Assembly (NCBI GenBank): GCA_963575745.1
Contig: CAUYUJ010022059.1
Span: 757,743-821,742 of the forward strand
Source: Prorocentrum cordatum
Taxonomy: Eukaryota > Sar > Dinophyceae > Prorocentrales > Prorocentraceae
Direction: 5' to 3'
Length of the DNA: 64,000 nucleotides
The notes under the pieces were generated by a model, which did not search any database, was not told the origin of the DNA, and saw only the letters and a program-made list of their open reading frames with translations. The translations under genes were made by a program, and so were the position numbers. Shown one piece after another: positions 1 to 11,109 of this stretch. Numbering within the stretch: position 1 is the first letter of the stretch; every line of letters starts with the position of its first letter.

Positions 1-657
1 CTAACCGGCTCTGTTCAGGATCTCAGAGCCATGATCCACGATCTAACTGCACGTCTTCTTTCATTCGGTATGGCGTGGAAGATGTCGTCACTTCTTTTTT
101 ATGTCCTGTGGTGCCGCACCGCGTTGTGCTGGAGACGGTGCGATTCCTGCAGCTGAAGACTTGTTGATCGATATCCGCGCTTCTCTCTTGGCCGCCCGGA
201 CGAAAGGCATCGCCCCCAATGTGCCCGAGGTGTTGCGTTTCCGGAGAGTTATTTCCATGAGTGCGCTTGGTGTCGGAATCCGTTCTGAGTTCAGTGCGCC
301 AACGCATCCCCATGTCGATTATCGTTTGTCCATGGCACGCAAGAGTTTATTCGGTATCTCTAGCTATTTCCGTAATGATGCTGTAACTATGCGTGATTCG
401 TTTTGGAGGTATCAGGAGAAGGCGCAGGGGATTCCCACGCATGGGGTCGAAGGGATGACGCTGGACAACCATTCGCTCCAGCGTATGCACTCGTTTGCGT
501 GTTTCTGCGCGTGTAAGATGTTTAGATGCCCCAAGAAGCCCGAGGAGGATATTAATTCATGGAGTCCGAGGAAGTACGTTGTTGAAGCCCGGAGGAAGTT
601 TCAGAGCCGGAGTCGGTTGTTGGATCGATGTCGGTCGCGTCTCGCGGACGCGTCGTA
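1..657 (+). pseudogene. LINE reverse transcriptase 3' fragment
   Basis: The window opens inside a degraded non-LTR reverse transcriptase. The first about 30 codons in frame 1 fit the segment that follows the catalytic YADD box: a run of the form LTGSVQDLRAMIHDL, then LLSFGMAWKMSSL (L..M...L......G..WK.SSL). The frame then shifts, and from about nt 230 the frame starting at 101 carries a thumb-like domain: RKSLFGISSYFRND, then VEGMTLDNHSLQRMHSF, then CKMFRCPKKPEED. That order (array of Arg/Lys, about 10 residues, W/F..., 'G.e.mtl....l.rm.sf', 'c.kM.r..kk..Ed') is what I know from dinoflagellate LINE C-termini. The catalytic part lies upstream of the window. At least one frameshift makes it a pseudogene. 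It is not the same family as the giant element at 23-48 kb. Confidence 0.6.
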
Positions 658-1039
658 AGTCGAGCTCCAGAGACGCTGTATGGACGGAGGTGTATAGTGC
701 TGCTTTCTCTATCGACAACAATACTACAGCGACGGATGCCGAGATGTCGGCGATTGAACATACCATTGATGTTCTTCCACGGGTTCTTACTGCATACTTC
801 GAGTTTGAACTGTTGTGATTTGTGGTTGCGTTGTCTCATACCATGCTTGTGCGTGTTGTTGTGCATGCACGCGTGTTGGTATAAGTGCTTCGCCTGATTG
901 TCGCTTGTTCTGAACAGGAGCTTCGCATTCCCCACTTTCGCACTTGTTGCGGTGGGCGGCTTGGCTCACTCTGTACGTTGCCCGTTTCTTGTTTGCGACT
1001 GGGCCAGACGGCCTTCGCAGTCGACCGCAAAAAGTTCTG
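658..1039. other. Spacer, no gene seen
   Basis: Short open frames only. It may hold the decayed end of the LINE above; from 630 to 815 a plus-strand frame stays open (TEVYSAAFSIDN and so on) but I recognise nothing in it. Confidence 0.3.
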
Positions 1040-2510
1040 CGCAACGCTCTGGACCATCGTGCCTGCCACGGACGCAGCGACACGCGCGACGCGCAGGAGT
1101 CCACCTACAAGAGGCCGCACCACCACTTCGGGCGCGCCTCCATCGCGTTGCACCACGGCGATCTCTTGCAGCTGAAGCCCACCGGCAGCATCGGGCTCCT
1201 GACGGATGTGAACAAGCGCCTGGGCGACGGGTCACACATGTGCACGGAGCCGCCGACGGTGGAGATTCAGCGCGCTATCAGGGTCTTCTCTGAGACCCCT
1301 TGCGTCTTCGAGCTGAAGGACACGAAGCGTTTCGAGCCCGGGTGCCCTCTGATCGCGCTCTTGGGCTGCACGCGCGAGGGCGAGCCCTTCCCGCCGGAGG
1401 TTTGGCCCGCCTGGAAGAAGACGTTGGCCTCGGACAACTGCGGCGCCCTGGGCCCTCGGCACCAGCACGACAACTTTCTGCTCGGCTACGGCATGGGCAT
1501 CTACTGGGAGACGCTCGCGAGGTAGGTCGACGCGCGCGCTCGTCGCGACGCGCAGCGCCTCGGCGCCCCCCTTGTTTTCCTGCAGGCCGCAGACGAGCGC
1601 GGCGCGATTCAAGGAGATCCAGACGCGGGCCGACGCCCCATGAACCCCTGAACGCCCCGAACATGCACGAGACGGGGGACTTCCATGGCGCCTTACCGGC
1701 ACACGTCGGCATAGAGGGTCGGTTCACGGCCGCGCGGGAGGAGTTGCAGAAGAAGTTGGGGCTCGCGCAGGAGCAACGGGCCACCGTCGCGCCCCTCGAG
1801 TTTCACCCGCACGACGAGCGGGACTACGAGGGGCGCGCGCCGGGCTAGCTCTCTCGCCCCTGCTACCTACCGCAGGGGATCTGGCTGGAGGTCCACGGCT
1901 TCAAGGAGCCCCCGATCTACCATAAGGTCGCCGAGCTTCCGCCGCAGGGCGCCGAAGGCGCCGTCGAACACGGCGAGGCCGAGGCACGGGCGAGGAGCTT
2001 GCTCGTGTTCAGGCCCAGCGAGCAGGAGCTCACGCGGCAGTGCTCGGGGGCGCACACTGCGCGCCGCTCGGGGTTCACCCTGGCGCGCGCGCCCTTCCCG
2101 ACCTCTACGCTGTCGCGGGGCCAGACGCTGCGCGAGGGCGCCGCCGTCGACTGCGCGAGGGGCGAGGACGCTGGCCGCGCGGGCATGTCGGACGAGCAGT
2201 GGTGGCTGCACCTCTACGTCACGCCCCCTTGCCCTCGCGCGAGTTTCTGGAACGCGGGCAGCCGGCGCCCCTGCGGGGGGCGCTCGAGAAGTCCGAGGAG
2301 AAAGCGAAGACCTCTAGGCATGACGCCGAGCAGCTCGCCGCGGAGCTTGGCTTCGCGCTGCCCCCGGCAGGAGCGCCGCGGCGCGCAGCTAGAGGCCCGC
2401 GGGGCTGCCCCGACGGTCTGGCCCGCGGGGTTGCGGCGACGGCGCCCTGGGAAATCGATCAGCTTGCCCCGACCTGGGGGACGGGGGGGGCACGTGGAAA
2501 AGAAGCAGGG
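1040..2510 (+). pseudogene. PIF1-like helicase pseudogene
   Basis: A broken plus-strand coding region resembling the PIF1/RecD-like ATP-dependent helicases that are abundant in dinoflagellate genomes. Frame 2 (about 1040-1640) gives HHGDLLQLKPTGSIG (the GDxxQLxP motif III), VFELKDTKRFEPGCPLI and YGMGIYWETLAR. A TAG at 1523-1525 stands where Trp is expected, and the same frame then resumes with LGAPLVFLQAADERG. Near 1642 it shifts to frame 1: ALPAHVGIEGRFTA, LGLAQEQRATV, then a TAG at 1846-1848, then LPQGIWLEVHGFKEPP and TLSRGQTLREGAAVD (the QGQTL-type motif V) with EQWWLHLYV. Near 2230 it shifts to frame 0: SREFLERGQPAPLRGALEK and AEQLAAELGFALP. The Walker A half is absent. Two nonsense codons and two frameshifts make it non-functional. 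Confidence 0.6.
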
Positions 2511-2735
2511 GAAGGATGACGACGGGGGAGGGATTTGGGAGAGGGCGACGATGCTGAGGAGATGGAGAAGGAGGGGAGGAGGATAAATATAATGAGGAGG
2601 AGAAGAAGTATAAGAAGGAAGAGGAGGAAGGAGGAGGGGGAGAGGGCAGAGCAGAGGGCGAGAGGAGGGTGTCTGCCAGGGCGAGGAGAAAGGGCGAAGG
2701 GCAAGCTGAACATATTCTCATGTGGGGTCTTTCCG
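2490..2735. repeat. GA-rich low-complexity tract
   Basis: Purine-rich plus strand (gaggagga-type). Short Arg/Glu-rich open frames in it are by-products of composition. Confidence 0.7.
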
Positions 2736-3006
2736 TCGGAGTAATTGTACAACAGACCAGAAGTAAGGCCCCCGTCGCCACCGAAAAAAGATCCCAGGAA
2801 GCTTTCGAGGGCCCAAAATCATCGCACATTTCCTGACCCAATTGATGCTGTTGTGGTTTCCGCATGTCCCCTTCCATACGTTTCCAAGGCTTACGCAGGG
2901 ATCCCCAGAAGGTCGTTCGATGCACAAGGCACTTCAATAGTTGAATTTCCATGCGTAAGTCGAGCCTAGGTAGAACTGGAGCGCGCGCGAAGCACGCGGG
3001 ATGATT

Positions 3007-3007
<1 letters not shown>

Positions 3008-3051
<44 letters not shown>

Positions 3052-3075
3052 TATATATACATATGCATATGTATG
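3008..3075. repeat. (AT)n / (TATG)n microsatellite
   Basis: Runs of AT from 3008, then ACACAT and ATGTATG variants up to about 3075. Confidence 0.95.
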
Positions 3076-3149
3076 TATGGGTAAGGCCGCATGGTCCCCA
3101 AAACCTGGCCTCTGGGTTCTCCATGGGGGGCGGGACTGGCTGTCGTGTC

Positions 3150-3310
3150 TGAAATGGTTTCAGTTTCGGCCCAAAGGAGCCCCACGAGCGCCAAAGAGCC
3201 ACCCAAGACGGCCCAAGATGCATCCAAGACGGCCTATTTGATTCCAAAGCTCCCAAGAGAGGCCCAAGAGGGGCCCCTGAGCGCCCGAGAGGCCCCGAGA
3301 CTTCCCAGTC
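3150..3310 (-). repeat. CTTGGG-type minisatellite array
   Basis: Imperfect repeats reading GCCCAAGAGGGGCCC on the plus strand, so the CTTGGGGCC theme lies on the minus strand. The same family recurs at least ten times in the window. Irregular spacing of about 20-30 bp. Confidence 0.6.
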
Positions 3311-3985
3311 TCTCGTTGCGGACTATGCAACAGGACGCAACATCCATCATTCCAGGACGCCCGAATAAAGTGGGAGCAGATGGTGTCGGAGGATCGCGCC
3401 GCATTGCTGGTGCGTAGGCGACGCGGCGCGGCCCAAAGCCCGATGTTCTCCGTCACGACGTCGCCGATGCATGACCGATGCGGCATGCACCAACATGGGC
3501 GACCTCAAAAGAGGGAGAGGGTTTGGTGGTTGGGTTGGGCTGGCAGCGGAAGAGAACAAGGATGACGGGAAGGGATAGAAGAGGGCTCCAGTGATTCTTC
3601 GTAGTCTGCAGAAGTCCCCAGAGATCTCCAGAGGCCCAAATGAGCCGCAGACACAAGCACACACTGAGAAAAGCTCGATCTTCGATCCTCGCGGAGGGGA
3701 GGAGCACGTGGGTCGGGTGGATATAATCGTGGATATTCGATCTTCGAGAAAACTTGGATAAATAAGGCTAACAAATGGGCCAGCGAGAGAAGCGCGGGAG
3801 CCAAGAATTGCCCGAGGGCGGAGCGAGGAGGACCGCCGAGGATCGAGAGCAGAATTGGGGGCAGCTGCGATGTCGCAACGTGACCAGGGCAGGATGCAGA
3901 GGCCCAAACCTGCAGGAGGGACGCAGCCCGAAAATTGGCCGCCGTGGACCCCAGGAGGGTTCCGTGGCCTGATTGCGGAGGCCTG
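3311..3985. other. Unassigned stretch
   Basis: No coding region I can support. The minus strand has long but unconvincing Ser/Pro-rich open frames caused by base composition. Confidence 0.3.
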
Positions 3986-4009
3986 ACGGCCAGTGCCGCC
4001 GACCCTGAA
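3986..4009 (+). repeat. 24-nt exact repeat (copy 1)
   Basis: A 24-nt stretch beginning ACGGCCAGTGCCGCC is identical to 12410-12433. In both places it is directly followed by a trinucleotide-rich tract (gacgacga or gaggagga here, (GAC)n there). Confidence 0.8.
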
Positions 4010-4286
4010 AGACATCGACGACGACCAGGAGGGGGAGAAGGAGGAGGAGGAGGACCCCAGGAGGGGTGCGTGGGCTGATTTGTGTCAGTGTTTTTTTGAT
4101 GCAAACCTTCTCCTTTGCTCTTGGCCTCCCGAGGCCCCTGTTTCGGGCCCCCTGCGGGTCAGAGAAGACTGGCCCAATTCAGCGCGAGAAGGCCGGTTTC
4201 ATAGCAGGAGGCAGTGTCCGAGTTTCGGGTGGGTCTGATTTGGAGTTGCCTTGAAGGGGCGGGGGAGTGTGATTTGGAGATGTGAG

Positions 4287-5635
4287 AGAGCGCGTTTCAC
4301 GGCCAGTTGCCTTGGGAACATTCGGCGGCGCGTTTCGAACCGGGGGGTGGGCCCCCCCCCAACACTCGGCGCCGTCGATCAGAACCAGGGGGACTCCCCT
4401 CCCCCCTAACCCCCCCTCCCCTCCCGAACCCTTCCCCAACCTCACCCCTCCAAAGGGGAGGGGGGTCCAGGGGGGTCCAAAACCCCGCGCCCCTGGCGCC
4501 GGCGCCAGCGCTGGCGGCCGCCGCAGCGCCAACGCAGCGCAGCGACGATGACCAGAGAGGGCCCAGAAGGGGAGGGTGGTTCAAAGCCCCCCCCCGCGCC
4601 GGCGCCGGCGCCGGCGCTGGCGGCGGCCAGCAGCGCCGACGGCGGGGACGCAGCGACGATGACCGGAGAGGGCCCAGAGGCCGCAGAGGCAACACACAAA
4701 TTGCCATATCGAGCCCTCGCATGCTTCTCAGACGCCCCCGAGACCATTCTGACGAGACCTCAAGAGGCATCCATTAGAACTCCGATTGCCAAAACGCAGT
4801 GGCGGGAATAGCCGAAGGCCACACCACCACCACCACCGCCACCACAGACCACCATACCACCACCACCGCCACCGCCTACGCCACAACCACCACCACAACC
4901 ACCACAACCCACCATCACCACAACCACCACCATCACCATAAACCACTTCACCACCACCACCACCAAAAACGCCACCACCACCAGCAACCCACCACAACCC
5001 ACCACCACCACCACCACAAACCACCACACCATTACCACCACCATCACCACCGCCGCCACAATCACCACCATCACCACGATCCACCACCAACACCACCACC
5101 ACAAACCACCACACCACCACCACAATCACCATCACTACCACCACCCACCACCCACCACCCACCACCCACCACCGCCACCACCACGATCACCACCACCACC
5201 ACCACGTCAACCCACCACCACCAAACCACCACACAACCACCACCACCACAGCCACCACCACCACCACAACAGCTCACCACCACCACCACCACCACCACCA
5301 ATACAGCAACCCACCACCACTACCATCACCATCACCACAACCACCACCGCCACAATCACCACCACTATTACCAGCAGCACAACCCACCACCACCACCACA
5401 ATTATCAAAAACCACCACCACCACCACCACCGCCGTTACCACCACCACCAGCACCTCCGCCGCCGCCGCCAGCCGCCGCCGACGCCTGCGCCGACCCGAG
5501 GAGAGGGAGAAAGGAGAAGGTGTGGGGGGGGGTTCGAAACCCCGCTCCCCCCTCCATCCAGGAGGGGGGGGGTCCGGTTCCACCCCCCCCCCCCCCAAGC
5601 GACCACAGAAATCGCTCTTTCGGAGATGCTTTTAA
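4287..5635 (+). repeat. 1.35-kb composite (CCA)n repeat, copy 1
   Basis: Matches 14713-16085 in the same order and orientation. It starts GCGTTTCACGG, then TTGCCTTGGGAAC, TTCGGCGGCGCGTTTCG and CCAGGGGGACTCCCCTCCCC. Next come CCGGCGCTGGCGGC blocks with ACGATGACC, then a (CCA/CAC)n block at about 4817-5450. It ends with GCCGCCGCCAGCCGCCGCCG, a GGGGTTCGAAACCCC block, CCTCCATCCAGG and CGACCACAGA. The poly-His open frame across the (CCA)n block (up to 278 codons) is a product of the microsatellite. The GGTTCGAACCC stretches resemble a Pol III B box, but no A box is evident. Confidence 0.85.
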
Positions 5636-5639
5636 GGGA

Positions 5640-6685
5640 CATGGAGCTGTCTTGAATGGGCATCCCCCGACGAGGGGTTGTCTGAGATGGCTTGTCTGAG
5701 AGGTATCAGGCCTCCACGTCTATCGTGAAGCGTGGGGAGTGGGAAGAACGAAGAGGAGGACGGGCGAGGTTGGATGATGCGTGCATTCGTGAGCTCGACG
5801 CTCGGAGCTACCCAAGAGTGTTTGTGCAGAGGGATGGGAGGACCTGCTGCAAAAGAAGACAGAGAAGGAGATGGACAAGAAGAAGGCGGGTGGTTCAGTG
5901 CTGATCCTCTGTTTTGATGATTCGCCTCCCCTCCCCCCGCTGTGGTAGCAGCCAGCTGCAGAATGGAGACAATCAGCTCTGCCTAAGCGAAATTGCGGTA
6001 CGGTAAGGCAGAACACGCTAGAATATCAATTAGACCAGCTGCGGTGCGATAAACACCACACGAGATCGTGCATATGTACATAATCGATTTTAGGCAACTC
6101 GGTTGTATGTCAAACGGGCAAGCTGCACCAACTGCATGAGCTGAGGAACGTTGAGGTGCGATGAGTCGCGGTAATACTAAACAAGGCACACCTTAGTTGA
6201 TGGGTGACGACGAATCGTGACGGCAGTAGTAATCTGAACAAATTTAGGTACAGGCATGATTACGCAAACGAGCGAGTTAAAACATAAGTGCCGATTGCAG
6301 CATGCAAGATGCCCGCGCAATGTCGCGCGTAAGAGTTTTCATCCCCATGCGGTATGCCTCTGGTGGCCCGCGTAAGCAATCGTGTGAGGTCGTTGCACCG
6401 TCATGTTTAAAGCCACGGTTCCTTCGTCGCTCATGTGATGTGAGCGTGCTGGATCGAACAAAGGTCATCCACGAAGTCTCGCCTTCTGCCGCCAGCCCTC
6501 GACTGATGGGCTCGTTGCCTGCTGATCATCTTGCTGGGGACGCCCGTAGGATACACGTATGAACATACGAGTGATAAGCATTCTGAGTGGCGACGGTTCG
6601 AGGGGGCACGGGATGCCGTCACGTGTGGCACGTCGTGTCTCCAGGGTTTGGGGAGTTGTGACGGTGATAAGGAGGTGGATGAGCA
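5640..6685. other. Unassigned stretch
   Basis: Mixed composition, somewhat AT-richer around 6000-6300. Only short open frames on either strand; no domain, repeat or RNA gene recognised. Confidence 0.3.
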
Positions 6686-6734
6686 GGAGGAGGAGGAGGA
6701 GGAGGAGGAGGAGGAGGAGGAGGAGGAGGAGGAT
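6686..6734 (+). repeat. (GGA)n microsatellite
   Basis: Uninterrupted AGG/GGA triplets. Confidence 0.95.
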
Positions 6735-7099
6735 GGTGGGTGGGCGCAGCTTCCACGGCGCCCCTGGCCCCCATGAGCAGGCTCAGGAGGTCCAGGGCGC
6801 CAGAAGTTCGAGAGAAGAGTCCCTCGCCGCCGCGCGCTCGCGCGAAGCCGACCAGCCGAGACGACGAGGGGGGGACCCCAGGACGGGGAAGCCCAGACAG
6901 CCATCCGACCCTGCCTGGAGTACCGAGAAGGCAGTCCAGGCGGCCAGAAGCCACCCCCGCGGGGACGAAACCAGGCACCACGGCAGCCGCCAGCGGCCGC
7001 CCACCCCCGACGGGGATACGGGTTCGCACCCCGAGCGCGAGCCCGATCCCAGGCGGCGGCCCCCCAAAACCCACGCCAGGGGGCACCGCGCGCCAAAAT

Positions 7100-8333
7100 T
7101 CCTAGGCAGACCCGCAGGGCCTACGGCATTCGCTCGCCCGCGCGCGCGCCCGACGGCCGCACGGGCGGCGCCGAAGGCGCGTCCGCCCCGTCCACGCGGA
7201 TGAGGCTCGCGCCCTCCACGTAGAAAACCTAGGCGAATCGCGGCGAAGCGAGGTAGGCGGCGACGAGCTCGATGTCCAAGCCGAGGCGCTCGAGCTCGCA
7301 GACCACCACCCCCACGTGCACGCCTGCCACGGGGTCCGAGGCCGCGAGCGTCTCGGCGAGGAAGTCCTCGACGTCGACTCGCCGGCGCCCTCGCCGCCAT
7401 TGACGTCAGTGCCCACGAGCTCCTCGCCCCAGCCCTCGGTGAACTCGAAGCCCACCGCGCTGGTAGCGACGCCCTCGGCGCCATTGGCCTCGAAGGTCTC
7501 CTCGAAGCCGCACTCGGTCCCGTCGCCGCAGATGGACTCGCACTCGAAGAACTCGAGGCTGACGCCGACGACGTCAGTGCCCCCGAGCTCCTCCCCCTGG
7601 CCCTCGGCGAACTCGAAGCCCACCGAACCGGTTGCGACGCCTACAGCGCCCTTGACCACGTACGTCTCCAAGAAGTCGCTCTCGGCCCCGTCGCCGTCAA
7701 AGGACTCGCACTCGAAGAAATCGAAGCTGACGTCGTTGACCTGGTCCACAGCCTCCGTGTGGCGATCCGCCAGACGCCATCCTGCAGCCAAGCCCTGCAC
7801 GAAGATCTCCGCATCCGAACTGGCTGGATCGGCGGCCTGCCACACACCCGGCGCCAGCGAGCCCTCGACGAAGTCCTCGTTCCGACCGCTTGCCTCGGCC
7901 CCGCAGCCGTGGGCCGTGCTGGGCCCGCCGCAGGTCCACAGCCACCGCGGTGGCGATGCTGGAGAGGTCGCCCGCCGCCGCGTGGAGTGCCACGTTGCGG
8001 CGGAGTCGGTCCAACCAAGAAGGTCGCCGGCCCCGTGACAAGGCGGCCAATGCAGACAGCAGCAGCACCCGGTCCGCCACGTCGTTGTCGGCGCAGAGCG
8101 TCTCCAACGCGTCGCGGAGGACGCCCACTTCGGACTAAGCGTCCGCGACCTCGGCCTGGAGCTTCGCGACCAGCCGGTCAGCCGCGGCCCGTGCCCCAGC
8201 GGCCCCGCGGCGGGGGGGCCGAGGGGGAGCCAGCACAATCCTCCAGTCGCCGCACAATCCTCCGGGAAGCCAGCAGCGTCCCGCGCCATCATCGGTCCCG
8301 CGCGCGCCGAGAACACGGGCGGAACACATGGCA
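7100..8333 (-). pseudogene. Processed pseudogene with relict spliced leader
   Basis: Coding remains on the minus strand start just after a relict spliced leader, with the first ATG (MCSARVLGARG) at about 8329. One frame gives Ala-rich helical sequence (RAAADRLVAKLQAEVADA), a TAG at about 8136-8138, then VLRDALETLCADND, SWLDRLRRNVALH and LSSIATAVAVDLRRA. Further down another frame holds two copies of a 60-residue module (FFECES, then VGFEFAEGQGEELGGTDV or VGFEFTEGWGEELVGTDV) at about 7390-7570 and 7571-7740. A third frame follows: VEDFLAETLAASDPVAGV, CELERLGLDIELVAAYLA, a TAG near 7228-7230, then VFYVEGASLIRVDGAD. No known domain. A leader joined to the coding sequence with no intron, plus several frame breaks, indicates a retroposed, decaying gene copy. 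Confidence 0.55.
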
Positions 8334-8353
8334 TGAGCCAAAATGGCTACGGA
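8334..8353 (-). other. Relict dinoflagellate spliced leader
   Basis: The minus strand reads T then CCGTAGCCATTTTGGCTCA, followed by TG where the leader has AG. That is one mismatch against the 22-nt DinoSL known from all dinoflagellate trans-spliced mRNAs. No GT donor follows, so this is not an SL RNA gene. It is a leader fossilised in DNA after reverse transcription of a trans-spliced mRNA. It lies directly 5' of the minus-strand pseudogene. Confidence 0.9.
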
Positions 8354-8845
8354 AGAGGAGGAGGAAGAGGAGTAAGAGGAGGAGGAGGAGGAGGAGGAGG
8401 AGGAGGAGGACGATTAGGATTAGCATGAGGATGAGGATGAGGATGATGATGACGATGATGACGAGGAGGAGGAGGAGGAGGAGGAGGAGGGTGATAATGA
8501 TGGTGATGGTGGTGGTGGTGGTGATGATGGTGACGGTGATGGTTGCGGTGATGGTGATGGTGATGGTGGTGATGAGAATCGTCATGGTGAAGGTGATGAT
8601 TGTGATGGCAATGGTGATCAGAATGATGATGAGGATGATGATGAGGAGGAGGAGGATGGTGGTGATGACGACGATGATGGTGATGGGGCGTCACCATCAG
8701 CATTATGATGTTGGGGATGATGAGGAGGATGAGGATGATGATAGTGATGGTGGTGATGGTGGTGATGGTGGTGGTGGTTGGCGGCGATGATCATGATGGT
8801 GGTGGTGATGGGGAGGAGGAGGAGCAGGAAAAGGAGGAGGAGGAA
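8354..8845 (+). repeat. GAGGAG / GATGATGGT microsatellite block
   Basis: About 490 bp of (GAG)n, (GATGAG)n and (GATGGT)n drifting into each other. The Met/Arg-rich, His-rich and Ser-rich open frames here are artefacts of the repeat. Confidence 0.95.
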
Positions 8846-8899
8846 GAGAAATGCCGTCACATGTGACACCGGTCGCCTTCACTAGTTGATGATTAGCTC

Positions 8900-9375
8900 T
8901 CATGGAATTCGTTCGGGTCGTCTTGGGGCTGTCTCGGCCTCCTGTGAGAAGCAGTGGTGGGGGTCCCTTGGGGCAGCCAGCAGTAGTGGGGTCCTCGTAG
9001 CCGTATGATGGGTGTCTGGGAGTGGGGGGCCCATCTTGGGCAGTCGAAATGTTTCAAAGACCGTCTTCCCACAGGATGCCTTCTTGAGCCATCGGGGGTT
9101 CTTTTGGGCTATCGTGGGACCTTCTTGGTACCTCTTGGGCCGTCTGGGTGCCATCATGGAGGTTTCTTCGGACGTCTTGAGTTGACGGAAGCCCGAAACG
9201 GCGATAATGTGAAAGCAGTACAACAAACAAGGATAATCAATGATATGGAGGTTCAGTTGTGACCTTGTTGGGCCCTCTTGGAAGCATCTTAGGTCGGACC
9301 ATCTTGGGCTGTTTTCGAGGCTTCTTGGGCCAGATTGGTATCCTTGGTTGCCTGCATGGGCCGTCCTGGAAGCTC
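8900..9375 (+). repeat. CTTGGGC-type minisatellite array
   Basis: Loose repeats of the form CTTGGGC(C/A)GTC and CTTCTTGGG, oriented on the plus strand. Interrupted around 9180-9260 by unique-looking AT-richer sequence. Confidence 0.5.
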
Positions 9376-10325
9376 GGAACGCATATCTAACGTTTTCGTG
9401 ACGAGGGATCGTGGCTTCGGGAGCGAGGCTCCATCGTTTTTTCTCCGAAGCGTGGCTTCGAGAGGGGAGGGCGATACATGCAGGGATCCGAGGCTCAGGG
9501 GGGGAGTCCGTTAGTAGAATTCAGAACCACCACCAGGCAGCCCTTGGCATTCTTCCCCGCCTCAACGCGCACAGGACACGGTTAAGGATCTGCAGGATGC
9601 AAGCAAGAGCATTGGTGAGATGGCCATTCCCATTGTCATTTTTGCGGGACAGTCTAGAATCACGTCGTCAGGTGTTTAGAATGAGGTGCAGTAGCGGGGG
9701 CTCAGTCGAGCGCAGGTGGGGTTGTCAGACTTGGAAATGAGTTTGGCAGAGATGGGATGTCGATGACTTGCGATTAGAAGCAGGGCGTCACCGATGGAAT
9801 TGCCACAGCTTGCGGGTAGACGGAGTGGTGGCAAGCGACATTGGAACCAACGAAAACCGATGTGTCAACCTAAAGTTGCACAGCAGAAATGCATTGATAG
9901 GTGCATGTGTGGTGAGACTCGCCTGGTGTATTCCAATGCGCCGCTGATGGTGCAGATGCGTATGGTGAGTCACCAGAGTGCATCCCGAGAAGGTGGTGGC
10001 AAAGTCGAGCGCAATTGGGCTCGTCAGACCTTGCCATGAGTTTGGCGCAGGCAGAATTTCCACACTGTGCGAGTCCAGGGGTGTCACCAATGGGGTTGCC
10101 ATTACTTTGCACCCTTCTTGCCAGCTTCAGATCCATCCTGGGACCAAGGTGGGGCCTAGTTGGGCCATCTTGGGTGCATGGAGGCGCGAGTAAGTGCCGT
10201 GTAGCACTGAGCAGTTTACGCCACGTTCGCCGATCCCTTCAGTTCGTGATGTGTCGTCTTGGCTGGTTGGCTCTGCACGGACAGATGGTAGGGAGAACGC
10301 TTTAAGGGACCTCTTGAAGGCCTTC
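9376..10325. other. Unassigned stretch with a diverged duplication
   Basis: No gene. About 9690-9815 and 9995-10115 resemble each other: GTCGAGCGCA, then TTGGG or GTGGG, GTCAGAC, ATGAGTTTGGC, GTCACC.ATGG..TTGCCA. This suggests an old tandem duplication with a period near 300 bp. Confidence 0.35.
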
Positions 10326-10559
10326 TGAAACACGTGAAGGATGTTGTTGAGGTCTCATCGTGGGTGTCTGGGGGGGGCCTTGGGGTGTCTCCGGGTTGTC
10401 CAGCTGCCTTTGGGTAGCGAATTCCGCTTCCATGCCAGCTTAGCCTTGAAGTGAATGCAGGATGGTTATGCGGAGTTCTCCCGGCAGGTCCAGTAGAACA
10501 ATGGTGGGGCCGTTTGGAAGTATCGCTGCTACGGTGTAGTGTTGCGTGGTTCTAGGATT

Positions 10560-10830
10560 TCATGGTTGTTGCGTTGTCTCTTCGGGGCTTCTCGGCTTGC
10601 CATGGTTTGCTTCGGTGCCCCTTGGGGGCAGTCCTCTTAAGGCCCAGAGCGCCTCTTGGTGGGCTTTGGAGGGCCTGCTGGTGTGCTGAGACCATCTTGG
10701 GCGACATGGTCCTGACGAGTTCTCATGCAGTGGTTCGGCAGAGCGAGCCCTCCTGAGGCGGTCCTGGTCTGGCTTGGGACCACATCGGGTTGTGTTGGTG
10801 GGTTCTTCCAAGGAGGTCCACAAGCAGTCC
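10560..10830 (+). repeat. CTTGGGGG-type minisatellite array
   Basis: Short stretch of the CTTGGGGGC theme, poorly conserved. Confidence 0.4.
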
Positions 10831-11021
10831 AAACTTGTTGTTTGTGCACGAGCAAAAAAATCGGTTCAAAGACGCCGACGGCGAACCACCACCTCTACTT
10901 GCCTTTTGGACACGCCTATGCGGCCAAACATTGGGCCGAAGTCTTGCCAAGCAATTGGGCCCATCGCACCAAACTAGGTGCTCCCCCAGTCGGTGCGAAA
11001 ACTCTTAAGGAAACACTAAGG

Positions 11022-11100
11022 AGAAGAGAGAGAGAGAGAGAGAGAGATGAACAGGAGGAGGAGGAAGAGGAGAAGGAGAGAAAAGAAAAAGGAGGAGGAG
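11022..11100 (+). repeat. (AG)n then AGGAGG microsatellite
   Basis: Perfect AG dinucleotides at about 11027-11047 followed by purine-rich AGG triplets. Confidence 0.9.
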
Positions 11101-11109
11101 GACGAGGAA

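Noticed and set aside
1522-1585. A 64-bp GT-AG intron with polypyrimidine tract (GTAGGT ... CTTGTTTTCCTGCAG)
   Set aside because: The same bases translate in the flanking frame as VDARARRDA and LGAPLVFLQAADE, which fits the helicase family. The apparent donor is just the TAG that replaced a Trp codon.
4799-5635. A 278-codon His/Thr-rich open frame
   Set aside because: It is the (CCA/CAC)n microsatellite read in one frame.
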